Positions 8,220 through 16,802 are shown, counted from the first letter of the stretch. The stretch: 56,238 bases of DNA from an uncultured Eubacteriales bacterium (GCA_900540185.1 UQFH01000010.1:1-56238), one strand, 5' to 3'. Made by a program: numbers and translations. The notes: generated by a model not told the origin, from the sequence alone.

Positions 8220-9719
8220 TTAAAATAAAGGAGCGATAATTCTGAAGATTGAGTCATTTATGCGCTTAAATATGCTCGGATTAATGCTCGAACGATAGAT
8301 TTCCGCAGACTCGGAAAAAGATTTCTCCATATCTCTTTTCAAATCCATCGAAATCTTCGAGTGATAAAAGAGTGAATTGTTTTCAAAGTGCAAATAAAGA
8401 CTTCTGAAATCGAGATTTACAGTTCCGATTGCACAGAGATTGTCGTCCGAAAGAATTGCCTTTGCGTGCAAAAATCCGGGTGTGTATGTGAAAATGCGAA
8501 CGCCGGCGTAGAGAAGGTCCGAATAATAACTCCTGCCGAAGCGGTAGACCATCTTTTTGTCCGGAATCCCCGGCATAATTATGCGCACGTCGATTCCTCT
8601 GTGCGATGCTCGAATGATTGCATCGTTTAGCGAGTTCGGAAGAATGAGATAAGGCGTGTAAATCCAAACATAGTCCTTTGCGGCGCTTAGAATGTCCACA
8701 TAAAGAGAGTTTGAAACCGCGTCTTCAAAAAACGGCGAGTCGTAGTAGGATGCGACAATTCCGTCGTATTCACTTTCCTCGGAATGAACGACGTCAAGAA
8801 AGCTTTCGCTGATTTTATCGCTTGAAAAAGCGTTCCAAAATTCCATAAACATATATGAATAGACATTCACGCCCTTGCCTTTTATGCTAAAGCCGACGTC
8901 TTTCCAATAGCCGAAGCGCTCGATGATGTTTGCATACTCATCCGCAAGATTGTTGCCGCCGCTGAATGCGATTTCGCCATCCACAATAACCATTTTTCTG
9001 TGGTCGCGGTTATTGAGTCTCGGGTCCAAAAATTTCACCGGATTGAACAAAAGACATTTCACGCCGCCGTCTTTTAAACGTTTCAAATCGATGAGCGAAA
9101 ATTTCATAAGACTTCCGAAGTCGTCATACATAAATCTGACGTCGACGCCTTCCTTGACTTTTTCAATCAAAATGTCCGAAATTTCTTTAAAGAGTTCTCC
9201 GTTTTCAACTATAAAAAATTCTACAAAAATAAATTTCTCTGCCTTTTTCAGTTCTTCAATTAGATTTTTGAAAAATGCTTCTCCGCTTTCGTAATATGTT
9301 GCATTTTCGCACTTGTAGGTCGGCATGCCGGTTAATTTTTCTATTTGTTTGAAATGACCGAGGTTTCTGTCGACGGTTGAATCGATTAAATAGGTGTCTT
9401 TAAACTTGTGGTTCAAATCGAAGCGCGACTTCATAATTTTGCTATTTAAACCCCTGGATGTTTTTTTATTTCCGAACAACAAATAGAGCACAGCGCCGAA
9501 AACCGGAGCGAGAATGATGACTATTATCCAGGAAATCTTGTAATTGCTTTCCATTCTTTTTGAAAGTAGATATAGTACAAAAACAATTGCTAAAATATTT
9601 GTGATTGGAATAATTATATTCGCAAATTCTTTTAAAAATCCGAAAAGTAGACTGTACAAAAATATTTGTAAAATAATTGTCGGTATAAAAATTAAAGATC
9701 GTATAAAAAACTTTTTCAT
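8220..9719 (-). CDS. cls: Cardiolipin synthase (phospholipase D family)
   Basis: Membrane enzyme that condenses two phosphatidylglycerols into cardiolipin and glycerol. Two N-terminal transmembrane helices (residues about 5-60) are followed by the two HKD motifs of the phospholipase D superfamily: DHRKMVIVDG...GGNN in the middle and HAKAILSDDNLCAIGTVNLD near residue 420. Size (499 residues) is normal for bacterial Cls. I place the start at 9719 because on the minus strand GGAGG lies just upstream of that ATG; an ATG four codons earlier overlaps the ribosome site. It is alone on its strand and divergent from the MATE gene. Confidence 0.93.
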   Translation of the reverse strand: MKKFFIRSLIFIPTIILQIFLYSLLFGFLKEFANIIIPITNILAIVFVLYLLSKRMESNYKISWIIVIILAPVFGAVLYLLFGNKKTSRGLNSKIMKSRFDLNHKFKDTYLIDSTVDRNLGHFKQIEKLTGMPTYKCENATYYESGEAFFKNLIEELKKAEKFIFVEFFIVENGELFKEISDILIEKVKEGVDVRFMYDDFGSLMKFSLIDLKRLKDGGVKCLLFNPVKFLDPRLNNRDHRKMVIVDGEIAFSGGNNLADEYANIIERFGYWKDVGFSIKGKGVNVYSYMFMEFWNAFSSDKISESFLDVVHSEESEYDGIVASYYDSPFFEDAVSNSLYVDILSAAKDYVWIYTPYLILPNSLNDAIIRASHRGIDVRIIMPGIPDKKMVYRFGRSYYSDLLYAGVRIFTYTPGFLHAKAILSDDNLCAIGTVNLDFRSLYLHFENNSLFYHSKISMDLKRDMEKSFSESAEIYRSSINPSIFKRINDSIFRIIAPLF

Positions 9720-9851
9720 ATAAACCTCCATTAGCTATAATTATACACCAAAATTATTTTTTTGTAACACTATAATTATTGAAATATTATATTTTCTGTG
9801 TTAAAATTATTTTAATTAGGATAACGAAATGTTTTATAGGGAGGTTAATAA

Positions 9852-11216
9852 ATGAATTCTAAAAAAGTTGTTAACATGCTTGAGGGGCCGTTACTCGGAC
9901 CTATTTTTTTATTTGCGATGCCACTTTTTATAACGTCGGTTTTGCAACTCGCATTCAATGCGGTCGATATAATAGTAGTTGGAAAGTTTACAGGTCACCA
10001 CGCACTCGCTGCGGTTGGCGCGACGGGTCCTGTTATAAATCTATTGGTAACTATGTTTATGGGTATTTCAATCGGCGCCTCGGTTATAATGGGGCAAAAT
10101 GTCGGAGCGAGAGATTTTAAAAACGCACAGGACACTCTCCACACCGCAATCGGAATTTCAATTCTCGGGGGTATACTTGTTCTCTTTGCGGGAATTTTTA
10201 CTGCGATGCCGCTTCTAAGACTCATGCAAACGCCGCCGGAAGTAATTGAACTTTCGGGCGAATATTTAAAAATTTATTATATCGGTATGCCGGGATTTAT
10301 GGTCTACAACTTCGGCTCCGCACTTTTGAGGGCAATCGGCGACTCGAGAAGGCCTATGTACTTTTTGACAATCTCCGGAGTTTTTAATGTTATTTGTAAT
10401 CTCATTTTTGTTATAGTTTTTAAAATGGGCGTTGCAGGTGTTGCGATTGCAACCACTATTTCGCAATATATCGCGGCGGCTCTTATAGTTGCAAGCCTTC
10501 TTAAAGCGGACGGATATATGAAACTCTCATTCGACAAAATCCGAATCAGCAAAGACAAGGCGCTCGGCATGATGAAGATTGGTCTTCCGGCGGGATTTCA
10601 AGGCGCACTTTTCTCAATCTCAAATATTTTAATTCAATCGGGCATAAACTCTTTCGGCTCGGTTGTTATGGCGGGAAATACCGCAGCGGGAAACCTCGAA
10701 GGTTTTGTTTATATGGGAATGAACGCGGTTTATCAAACCTCGCTTTCGTTTACATCGCAAAATATGGGCGCGAAACAATACGACCGTGTGAAAAAAATAT
10801 TCTGGACATGCGTAAGAGTTGTAATAGTTGTCGGACTTGTTCTCGGAGTCGGCGCATGGATTTTTGGGGACAAACTTTTGAGGCTCTACACCGACGAACC
10901 GGAAGTAATAAAATATGGTGTCGAAAGACTTGGAGTTGTAAGTGCGACATATTTTCTTTGCGGCATTATGGACACTATGGTCGGCGGACTTCGCGGAATG
11001 GGCTATTCAATCACTCCGATGATTATAAGCTTGACGGCGGTCTGTATTTTAAGAATGATTTGGATTGCAACGATTTTCCAATCGATTCACACTCCGGTCA
11101 TACTTTATCTGAGCTATCCTGTCAGTTGGACAGTTGCTGCAATCGGAAACTATGTTAACTATTTGTATGCGATGAAAAAGCTCGACAAAATGAAAGCGGA
11201 AGAGGCTACTGCATAG
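9852..11216 (+). CDS. MATE-family multidrug/cation antiporter
   Basis: Twelve-helix inner-membrane exporter, 454 residues, typical for MATE proteins, which extrude cationic drugs or metabolites using Na+ or H+ gradients. The start reads EGPLLGPIFLFAMPLFITSVLQ, followed by the diagnostic NAVDIIVVGKFTGHHALAAVG, and the second half repeats the fold (GLPAGFQGALFSISNILIQSG). It belongs to the NorM/DinF-like branch by overall look; the substrate is not predictable. GGGAGG precedes the ATG with 7-nt spacing. Monocistronic, with a terminator at 11270-11295. Confidence 0.9.
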   Translation: MNSKKVVNMLEGPLLGPIFLFAMPLFITSVLQLAFNAVDIIVVGKFTGHHALAAVGATGPVINLLVTMFMGISIGASVIMGQNVGARDFKNAQDTLHTAIGISILGGILVLFAGIFTAMPLLRLMQTPPEVIELSGEYLKIYYIGMPGFMVYNFGSALLRAIGDSRRPMYFLTISGVFNVICNLIFVIVFKMGVAGVAIATTISQYIAAALIVASLLKADGYMKLSFDKIRISKDKALGMMKIGLPAGFQGALFSISNILIQSGINSFGSVVMAGNTAAGNLEGFVYMGMNAVYQTSLSFTSQNMGAKQYDRVKKIFWTCVRVVIVVGLVLGVGAWIFGDKLLRLYTDEPEVIKYGVERLGVVSATYFLCGIMDTMVGGLRGMGYSITPMIISLTAVCILRMIWIATIFQSIHTPVILYLSYPVSWTVAAIGNYVNYLYAMKKLDKMKAEEATA

Positions 11217-11269
11217 AGATTTTGATTTTTAAATTTTCAAATAAAAAATGAATAGCTAAAAGGTTTTTA

Positions 11270-11295
11270 AAGCTCACATTAAAGTGGGCTTTTTT
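11270..11295 (+). terminator. Terminator of the MATE gene
   Basis: AAAGCTCAC/GTGGGCTTT stem (one T-G pair) followed by six Ts. Confidence 0.8.
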
Positions 11296-11466
11296 AGAAT
11301 TTAAAACACTTGAAACGCATACGAAAAATAAACGCTTTTTCCATTCCTTTACATTTCATTTTATTTAATGTATAATGAATTTATGTGGTTAATCCACGGG
11401 AATTATTTTTCATTATCGGCATGATGCACGCCGTGTCCAAAGGACAAAAGCATCGAAAATTTACTT

Positions 11467-11540
11467 ATCACTGGGGGTGCCTTCGGGCTGAGAGATACCC
11501 TATGAACCTGAACCGGGTAATGCCGGCGGAGGGAAGTGGA
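11467..11540 (+). promoter_or_regulatory. thi box: TPP riboswitch (THI box) of the thiamine operon
   Basis: The segment contains the near-invariant blocks GGGGGTGCC, GGCTGAGAGATACCC, TGAACCTGAACCGGGTAATG and CCGGCGGAGGGAAGTGG in the right order. A short stem ending in CCTCTTTTTTT follows at about 11543-11561 and could act as the terminator, with GAGG of the aptamer tail as an alternative partner. Binding of thiamine pyrophosphate should switch off the downstream thiT-thiW-thiM-thiE-thiD genes. The thiT start is about 70 bases further on with a GGAGG site. Confidence 0.96.
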
Positions 11541-11612
11541 CAAGGTTTGACCTCTTTTTTTCTGTGCAGGTTCCCCGGGAATCTTCAGTGATTGGAATAA
11601 GGAGGTTTTTTA

Positions 11613-12167
11613 ATGAGTAAAAAGATGAATACTCAAATTTTGGTTGAAGGCGGCATTATGGTCGCACTTGCATTTGTTTTGGGAGAAATAAAACTATTCC
11701 ATCTACCGCAAGGCGGCTCCGTCACTTTGGGACTTATGATTCCGATTATTTTTTATTCTCTAAGACACGGCGTTGGCGCAGGTGTTCTTGCAGGTGTTGT
11801 TTTGGGACTTTTAAAACTCGCAATCGGCGGATATTTTGTAAGTGTTCCGCAAGTTATTTTGGACTATCCGGTTGCATTCGGAGCACTCGGACTTTCGGGA
11901 CTTTTCTCAAAACAATTTAAGGAAACGAAATCAATCGTTCCGGTATTTTGCGGAACATTTGTCGGAGTTTTGGGAAGATTTGTCGCAGCAGTTCTTTCCG
12001 GAGTTGTTTTCTTTGCGGAATATGCGGGAGATATGAATCCGTGGACATATTCTATAAAATACAACGCCACATATCTTGGAATCGAACTTGCAATCGCAGT
12101 TGTTGTTATATTTGTTTTAAGAATGTTTATCACAAAAAATTTGACAGGTGATAAAATTGGCAGATAA
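11613..12167 (+). CDS. thiT: ECF transporter substrate-binding subunit for thiamine, ThiT
   Basis: S component that binds thiamine and works with a shared ECF ATPase/EcfT module encoded elsewhere. It is 184 residues with six hydrophobic helices. The sequence carries the ThiT hallmark LPQGGSVTLGLMIPI after helix 1, then YSLRHGVGAGVLAGVVLGLL and a VPQVILDYPVAFGALGL stretch, which in characterised ThiT proteins lines the thiamine pocket. The gene lies directly behind a TPP riboswitch with an AAGGAGG ribosome site, which supports the substrate call. The end overlaps the start of thiW by 11 bases. Confidence 0.93.
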   Translation: MSKKMNTQILVEGGIMVALAFVLGEIKLFHLPQGGSVTLGLMIPIIFYSLRHGVGAGVLAGVVLGLLKLAIGGYFVSVPQVILDYPVAFGALGLSGLFSKQFKETKSIVPVFCGTFVGVLGRFVAAVLSGVVFFAEYAGDMNPWTYSIKYNATYLGIELAIAVVVIFVLRMFITKNLTGDKIGR

Positions 12168-12690
12168 AAAAATCAGCACAAAAAAATTGGCGCTTGCAGG
12201 CGTTCTCATTGCAGTTGCAGTTGCGGGAAGCACATTCTCATTTCCAATCGCAGGAAGCAAATGCGCACCGGTTCAACACTTTGTAAACGTTGTCGGCGCT
12301 GTATTTTTGGGACCGGTTTTGAATGTTATAGTTGCATTTATTGCATCTTTAATAAGAAATCTCGCAGGTCTCGGCAGCCCTCTCGCATTTCCGGGTTCAA
12401 TGGTCGGCGCACTACTTTCGGCGCTCGTGTTTAAATATTCTAAAAAGTTGTTACCGACTCTCGTGGGCGAAGTTTTTGGAACCGGAGTTTTGGGCGGAAT
12501 GCTTTCTTATCCGATTGCAATTTGGTTTATGGGAAAAACCGCCGCACAAATCGGCGTTTTCACATTTGTAGTTCCGTTTTTGGTATCTACAATCGGCGGC
12601 TCAATCATCGCAGGCATCACATTGTTTGCGCTTAAAAACACCGGAGCCGTAAATTTTAATATTGATGACAAAAATTACAAACAAATATAA
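12157..12690 (+). CDS. thiW: ECF transporter S component ThiW (thiazole precursor uptake)
   Basis: Second ECF S component, 177 residues and all-helical. The pattern SFPIAGSKCAPVQHFVNVVGAVFLGP, then RNLAGLGSPLAFPGSMVGALL and the GEVFGTGVLGGMLSYPIA segment, is characteristic of ThiW, proposed to import the thiazole moiety (hydroxyethylthiazole). Its position just ahead of thiM, the kinase for that compound, fits. I chose the TTG at 12157 because AGGTGAT lies 5 bases before it; a GTG at 12148 sits inside that ribosome site. It overlaps thiT, implying coupled translation. Confidence 0.9.
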   Translation: MADKKISTKKLALAGVLIAVAVAGSTFSFPIAGSKCAPVQHFVNVVGAVFLGPVLNVIVAFIASLIRNLAGLGSPLAFPGSMVGALLSALVFKYSKKLLPTLVGEVFGTGVLGGMLSYPIAIWFMGKTAAQIGVFTFVVPFLVSTIGGSIIAGITLFALKNTGAVNFNIDDKNYKQI

Positions 12691-12694
12691 ATAG

Positions 12695-12713
12695 AGCCCC
12701 GCCACGGGGCTTT
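12695..12713 (+). terminator. GC-rich hairpin between thiW and thiM (possible attenuator)
   Basis: AGCCCCG/CGGGGCT stem with a 3-nt loop followed only by TTTATA. The weak T-run suggests partial termination or mRNA-end protection within the operon rather than a full stop. Confidence 0.5.
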
Positions 12714-12734
12714 ATACATATACGGGGTGGGAAT

Positions 12735-13463
12735 ATGAAAAAATATTTTATACATGCAATTACAAACTATGTTTCGATTTATAATGTTGCGGCAATCATA
12801 AAAGCGACGGGCGCACATCCGATTATGGCGGACGATTATAACGAAAGCGCGTCGATTACAAAAAATGCCGACGCTCTTTATATAAATCTCGGCATGTTAA
12901 ACGAGAACAAAAAAATTGCGATAAAAAATTCGATTCGGGCGGCGAATGAAAAGGGCATTCCGATTGTTGTGGACCCCGTCGGAATTGGAGCAAGCGAATA
13001 TAGACGCGAGTTTTTCTTTGAAATTTTAAATGAGATAAAGTCGGGAGCTATTAAAGCGAACTTGAGCGAAATCCTTTCCATATATAACGGCGAAAAAAGT
13101 CACGGCGTGGACAACGAGCACGAGATGAGTGAAGATGAAAAAATAGAAGTGCTTCAAAAGCTTTCAAAGAAATATGGTATAATATTTTTAATGACAGGCG
13201 AGGCGAACATTGCGGCGGACGGCGACGAGTTTATAAAAGTTTCGGGTGGAAGCGAGATGCTAAAAAACATTGTCGGCTCGGGTTGTATGCTCGGCGGAAT
13301 TGTAGCTGCAAGTGTTTCAAAGGGGCTGAGTCTTAAAAATGTGAAAGCGGCGCTCGAGATTTCACGTGATGCGTCACTTTTGGCGGAGAAAAATAAAAAA
13401 TGCGGACCGATGGAATTTTTAAATGAATATATAGATTCGGTCCATAAAAATAGGGAGGAATAA
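12735..13463 (+). CDS. thiM: Hydroxyethylthiazole kinase ThiM
   Basis: Phosphorylates 4-methyl-5-(2-hydroxyethyl)thiazole to its phosphate for thiamine salvage. Family features: ITNYVSIYNVAAIIKATGAHPIMAD at the N-terminus, the IPIVVDPVGIGASEYR substrate/ATP region, KANLSEI, the MTGEANIAADG strand, and the ribokinase-type anion-hole GSGCMLGGIVAA with the catalytic Cys (usual form GTGC; here GSGC). Length 242 is slightly short but complete. GGGGTGGGAA precedes the ATG. It is third in the TPP-controlled operon, with a two-base gap to thiE. Confidence 0.92.
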   Translation: MKKYFIHAITNYVSIYNVAAIIKATGAHPIMADDYNESASITKNADALYINLGMLNENKKIAIKNSIRAANEKGIPIVVDPVGIGASEYRREFFFEILNEIKSGAIKANLSEILSIYNGEKSHGVDNEHEMSEDEKIEVLQKLSKKYGIIFLMTGEANIAADGDEFIKVSGGSEMLKNIVGSGCMLGGIVAASVSKGLSLKNVKAALEISRDASLLAEKNKKCGPMEFLNEYIDSVHKNREE

Positions 13464-13465
13464 AT

Positions 13466-14101
13466 TTGGATTTAAAATTGTATGCAATCACCGACCCGCG
13501 GTGGACAAAAAACGACGATGAGTTCTTTGAGTCAATTCGAAAAGCACTGGACGGCGGAGTCACAATGCTTCAACTGAGAGAGAAGGACACGCCGCACGAA
13601 GAATTTCTCTTTAGAGCAAAGGAAGTCAAAAAAATTTGCGACGAATACAAAGTGCCGCTCATAATAAATGACAATGTAGAAATTATGGAAGCGGTTGACG
13701 CCGCAGGTGTTCACTTGGGAAGAAGCGACGCATCGATTAAAGAAGTGCGAATGAAATATCCGAAGAAAATTATCGGCGCAACGGTTAAAACGATTTTGCA
13801 GGCAATTCTTTCGAAAGCGGCGGGCGCAAGTTATTTCGGAGTGGGCGCTGTGAATCCGTCGTCGACAAAAAGCGACGCCGTGCCGATTGATGTGAAAAGA
13901 ATTAACGAAATAGACGAAGCGGCGGGCGTTCCGATTGTTGCAATAGGCGGAATAAATCTCGAAAATATGGAGAATTTAAGCGGAGCAAGGATTGACGGCA
14001 TTGCCGTGAGCGAAGCGATTTTTGGAAGCGGCGACGAAGAAAAGAGCGCGCAACTTTTGAAGGAAAAATTTTTGGAAATGACGAGGAAACACCATGCATA
14101 A
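13466..14101 (+). CDS. thiE: Thiamine-phosphate synthase ThiE
   Basis: Joins the thiazole phosphate and HMP pyrophosphate to give thiamine phosphate. It is a TIM-barrel of 211 residues. Visible motifs are LYAITDPRW at strand 1, GGVTMLQLREKD (pyrophosphate-site Arg/Lys), VPLIINDNVEIMEAVDAAGVHLG, GASYFGVGAVNPSSTK and the C-terminal VPIVAIGGINLEN phosphate-binding strand. The start is TTG at 13466, 7 bases after AGGGAGG; no ATG is available nearby. It overlaps thiD by 8 bases, so the salvage enzymes are translationally coupled. Confidence 0.93.
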   Translation: MDLKLYAITDPRWTKNDDEFFESIRKALDGGVTMLQLREKDTPHEEFLFRAKEVKKICDEYKVPLIINDNVEIMEAVDAAGVHLGRSDASIKEVRMKYPKKIIGATVKTILQAILSKAAGASYFGVGAVNPSSTKSDAVPIDVKRINEIDEAAGVPIVAIGGINLENMENLSGARIDGIAVSEAIFGSGDEEKSAQLLKEKFLEMTRKHHA

Positions 14102-14888
14102 ATCACTTACAATTGCGGGCTCAGATTCGTCGGGCGGCGCAGGCATACAAGCGGATTTAAAGACGATGACCGTGCTCGGCGTTTACGGAATGAGCGCCAT
14201 CACGGCTTTGACCGCTCAAAACACAACGGGCGTTCAATCGATTTTCGAAGTCACTCCGAAATTTTTGGAGGACGAACTCGACTCGGTTTTTACGGATATA
14301 TTTCCGGACAGCGTTAAAATCGGAATGGTTTCGAATGCGGATTTGATTCGAGTGATTTCGAAAAAACTTAGAGAGCACAACGCAAAAAACATCGTCGTGG
14401 ACCCGGTAATGGTTTCGACAAGCGGCTCGAAGCTGATGGCGGACGGAGCGAAGGACGCACTTCTTTCGGAGCTCTTTAAAGTCGCAGACATCATCACGCC
14501 GAACATTCCCGAAGCGGAAGCACTCACCGGACAAAGTATAAAGTCAAAAGACGACATGCTCGAAGCGGCGAAGAAAATCGGAGAATTTTTCGAGGGTTAC
14601 ACTCTTTTGAAGGGTGGACACAGCACCGACGATGCGGACGATCTTCTCTACAAAAATTCGGAAAAAATCTGGATTAAGGGCGAGCGCATCGAAAATCCGA
14701 ACACACATGGAACGGGTTGCACGCTTTCAAGTGCAATTGCATCATATCTCGCGATGGGGCACGACGTTCCAGAGTCCGTGCACCTTGCAAAAGAATTTAT
14801 CACAGGTGCGATAAGCGCAAAGCTGGACTTGGGAAAGGGCAGAGGTCCCTTGAATCACATGTGGAAAATATATTCCGAAAATATGTAG
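14094..14888 (+). CDS. thiD: Hydroxymethylpyrimidine/phosphomethylpyrimidine kinase ThiD
   Basis: Phosphorylates HMP and then HMP phosphate, supplying the pyrimidine half of thiamine. Ribokinase-like fold of 264 residues: LTIAGSDSSGGAGIQADLKT at the start is diagnostic, followed by GVYGMSAITALTAQNT, VDPVMVSTSGSKL, NIPEAEALTG, LLKGGHS and the catalytic GTGCTLSSAIA anion-hole motif. Last gene of the thiamine operon, starting inside thiE. No clear terminator follows; instead there is an odd low-complexity stretch (14889-15080). Confidence 0.94.
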   Translation: MHKSLTIAGSDSSGGAGIQADLKTMTVLGVYGMSAITALTAQNTTGVQSIFEVTPKFLEDELDSVFTDIFPDSVKIGMVSNADLIRVISKKLREHNAKNIVVDPVMVSTSGSKLMADGAKDALLSELFKVADIITPNIPEAEALTGQSIKSKDDMLEAAKKIGEFFEGYTLLKGGHSTDDADDLLYKNSEKIWIKGERIENPNTHGTGCTLSSAIASYLAMGHDVPESVHLAKEFITGAISAKLDLGKGRGPLNHMWKIYSENM

Positions 14889-15080
14889 AAGTTTTCGGGA
14901 GCAATCGAAAAAACCTCGAAAAAAATCGGAGAATGCTCGAAAAAGTTTTTGAAGAAACTCTAAAAGAATTCTATAAAAATAGAAAAACTCGAGAAACTCT
15001 CGAAAAAATCGGGAATCGTTCGGGAAAAATTCGGGGAACACTCTAAAAAATCGGAAATCGTTCGGAACGGTTTCTTAAAA
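14889..15080. repeat. Low-complexity A/TCG-rich spacer with short imperfect repeats
   Basis: The spacer after thiD is built from variants of CTCGAAAAAATCGGGAATCG. The block AAAAAATCGGGAATCGTTCG near 15004 recurs as AAAAAATCGGAAATCGTTCG near 15043. One frame stays open to 15046 and would give a Lys/Glu/Arg-rich helical tail, but it has no ribosome site and overlaps thiD out of frame. I regard it as a repetitive non-coding spacer. Confidence 0.4.
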
Positions 15081-15147
15081 ACTAGAAAGAAGAAAATGTT
15101 AGTGTAATTAATTTTATAATAAAACATTTTGTTTAGGAGGTTTATTT

Positions 15148-15396
15148 ATGAAAAATCCCAAATTTTCAAAGTTAGTTATGTATATATTTTTGATTATAGG
15201 GTTTATTGTTATATGTATATCCGGTTCGGTTTATGGAGTTGACCCATCTCATTTTACCTTTTATATTGGATGTTCTGTTATGTTTTTGAGTATTTTATAT
15301 GGAGTCATTTTTGTCAGATGCCCATCATGTGGTTGTATGTTACCTTTGAGGGGCTGTATAGGTGATTATTGTCATAAATGTGGCACAAAATTATGA
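15148..15396 (+). CDS. Small membrane protein with C-terminal zinc ribbon
   Basis: An 82-residue protein of unknown function. Two hydrophobic helices (about residues 10-30 and 38-55) are followed by a compact treble-clef-like zinc ribbon, CPSCGCMLPLRGCIGDYCHKCG, giving two CxxC knuckles on the cytosolic side. Similar tiny membrane-zinc-ribbon proteins are widespread in Firmicutes without assigned roles. TAGGAGG precedes the ATG with good spacing, which makes translation likely. It is not obviously in an operon with thiD. Confidence 0.75.
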   Translation: MKNPKFSKLVMYIFLIIGFIVICISGSVYGVDPSHFTFYIGCSVMFLSILYGVIFVRCPSCGCMLPLRGCIGDYCHKCGTKL

Positions 15397-15683
15397 TTAA
15401 TATTAGTTGGCAATTTTTTATTTTTTCATAACAAATTGCAAATATTATTGCGACACTTATAGACAGCTAAGTTCATGCATAAATATTTTAAAAGTAAAAA
15501 TTTATTTTCATATTCTTAATTTATTTATAACAGGCAAATTTTTTACCACTATTGAAGTAAAGTTTTTGAAAGAAAATTTTAGTAAGATTTTTTAGAGAGT
15601 CGAATGAGTGCGTACAGAAAACTCGAGCCGGATTAAAGCTCGAAAAAATAATAAACAAAGTGCCACAGAATATACACAAAAAA
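15397..15683. other. AT-rich gap, no gene seen
   Basis: A 62-codon open frame at 15407-15595 lacks a ribosome site and has a Phe/Ile/Tyr-rich composition typical of AT-rich non-coding DNA. I see no RNA or repeat here. Confidence 0.4.
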
Positions 15684-15707
15684 AGCATCACGGTCGATGC
15701 TTTTTTT
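15684..15707. terminator. Bidirectional terminator between the zinc-ribbon and DJ-1 genes
   Basis: GCATC/GATGC stem with a 6-nt loop, flanked by a run of As on one side and seven Ts on the other, so it can serve both strands. Confidence 0.8.
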
Positions 15708-15756
15708 AATGCGATAATATTTGTTTTTGAATTGTATGAATTTAAATTCGAAAAAA

Positions 15757-16314
15757 TTACATATCATACAAAATGTCGCTCTTAATTTCCTCGAACTTTT
15801 TCTTTCCGTAGATTTTCTTAACGATTTCGAGAGCGAAGTCCGTTGCGATTGCAGGACCTCTTGCAGTTATGATGTTTTCGTCGACAACAACGCGGTCGTT
15901 TTGGTACTTTGCCGAAGTCATTTCTTCTTCGAAGCCAGGATAAGAAGTTGCGTTTTTACCGGAGAGTATTCCCGCTTTTTCAAGCACAATCGGACCGGCA
16001 CAAATCGCAGCGATGAGTTTTTCGTCGTCATAGAGAATTTTAACGAGATTTATAACTTGCTCATTGTCCCTTAAATTTGTTGCGCCCGGAAGCCCTCCCG
16101 GAATTATTGCTGCGGTTATAGTTTCCGCGTCGAGCTCGTCGATGAGCGCATCCGCTTTGACAACCACGCCTTGCGCGCTTTTTACATTTAAATCTCCCGT
16201 CGTTGAAACCAAAAGTGCAGATTTTTCTCCGCCCGCTCTTCTTAAATAATCTATTGGCGTGAGCGCTTCGATTGTTTCAAAACCGTTCGCCAAAAATATA
16301 CATACTTTTTCCAT
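15757..16314 (-). CDS. DJ-1/PfpI family protein (YajL/ThiJ-like)
   Basis: A 185-residue cytoplasmic protein of the DJ-1 superfamily. The nucleophile-elbow cysteine is Cys105 in LIAAICAGPIVLEKAG, and the partner acidic residue is in GFETIEALTPIDYLRRAG (Glu16). The AAIIPGGLPGATNL segment is also typical. Members act as redox-stress proteins, chaperones or methylglyoxal-handling enzymes; the DJ-1 subgroup is clear but the activity is not. Single gene on the minus strand with its own terminator. Confidence 0.9.
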   Translation of the reverse strand: MEKVCIFLANGFETIEALTPIDYLRRAGGEKSALLVSTTGDLNVKSAQGVVVKADALIDELDAETITAAIIPGGLPGATNLRDNEQVINLVKILYDDEKLIAAICAGPIVLEKAGILSGKNATSYPGFEEEMTSAKYQNDRVVVDENIITARGPAIATDFALEIVKKIYGKKKFEEIKSDILYDM

Positions 16315-16577
16315 AATTTTCGCCTCATTACAATTATACCCGTTTTAATTTTCGAAGTGAACTTGTGTTTGAAATCACAAATTGAAACAGAATTAACGAA
16401 ATATATGACAACCTTGTAACCTTTGTTGAAATTATTTTCAAATAAATGCAAAATGTAATCATTTTGTTAGAGTTGGTTGACATTCGGGGGTATATAATTA
16501 TTAGGCAAGAGATGAGAGCGAAATGAGAGGTCGCTTTCATATGAATAATAAATATAAATTTTTTCGGGAGGTATATT

Positions 16578-16757
16578 ATGTATAACAGAATGATTAGTGA
16601 AAGAAGAGTAATGTTTTCATCAAGAGAAGAACATAGAATTATGGACATCATCGAAGCAGGTCCTTTTGCAAAGCATGGTGCATATGATTTATCAACAGAA
16701 ATCAACTATGTAAATCCTTGGGACGTTACAAAAAAAGACGAAGTTAAGACAATATAA
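16578..16757 (+). CDS. Small conserved-looking protein of 59 residues, unknown function
   Basis: A short but convincing gene: CGGGAGG ends 7 bases before the ATG, 59 sense codons follow, and a strong terminator lies 25 bases after the stop. The protein (MYNRMISERRVMFSSREEHR at the N-terminus, then IMDIIEAGPFAKHGAYDLST) is hydrophilic, lacks a signal peptide or membrane helix and has no cysteine. The middle GPFAKHGAYDLSTEINYVNP looks ordered. I do not recognise a family. It stands alone between the DJ-1 gene (opposite strand) and the next cluster, so it is its own transcription unit. Confidence 0.7.
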   Translation: MYNRMISERRVMFSSREEHRIMDIIEAGPFAKHGAYDLSTEINYVNPWDVTKKDEVKTI

Positions 16758-16781
16758 TTTAAAATTTGCGATTAGTTGAAG

Positions 16782-16802
16782 GAGCCTTCGGGCTCTTTTT
16801 TA
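16782..16802 (+). terminator. Terminator of the 59-residue gene
   Basis: GAGCC/GGCTC stem with a TTCG tetraloop followed by a T-run. Confidence 0.9.

Noticed and set aside
12148..12156. GTG at 12148 as the thiW start
   Set aside because: The GTG lies inside the AGGTGAT ribosome site; the TTG at 12157 has correct spacing.
15407..15595. 62-codon open frame after the zinc-ribbon gene
   Set aside because: No ribosome site and a composition typical of AT-rich non-coding DNA.
16477..16498. TTGACA/TATAAT promoter before the 59-codon gene
   Set aside because: The boxes are only 10 bp apart; the -10 may be real but that -35 cannot pair with it.
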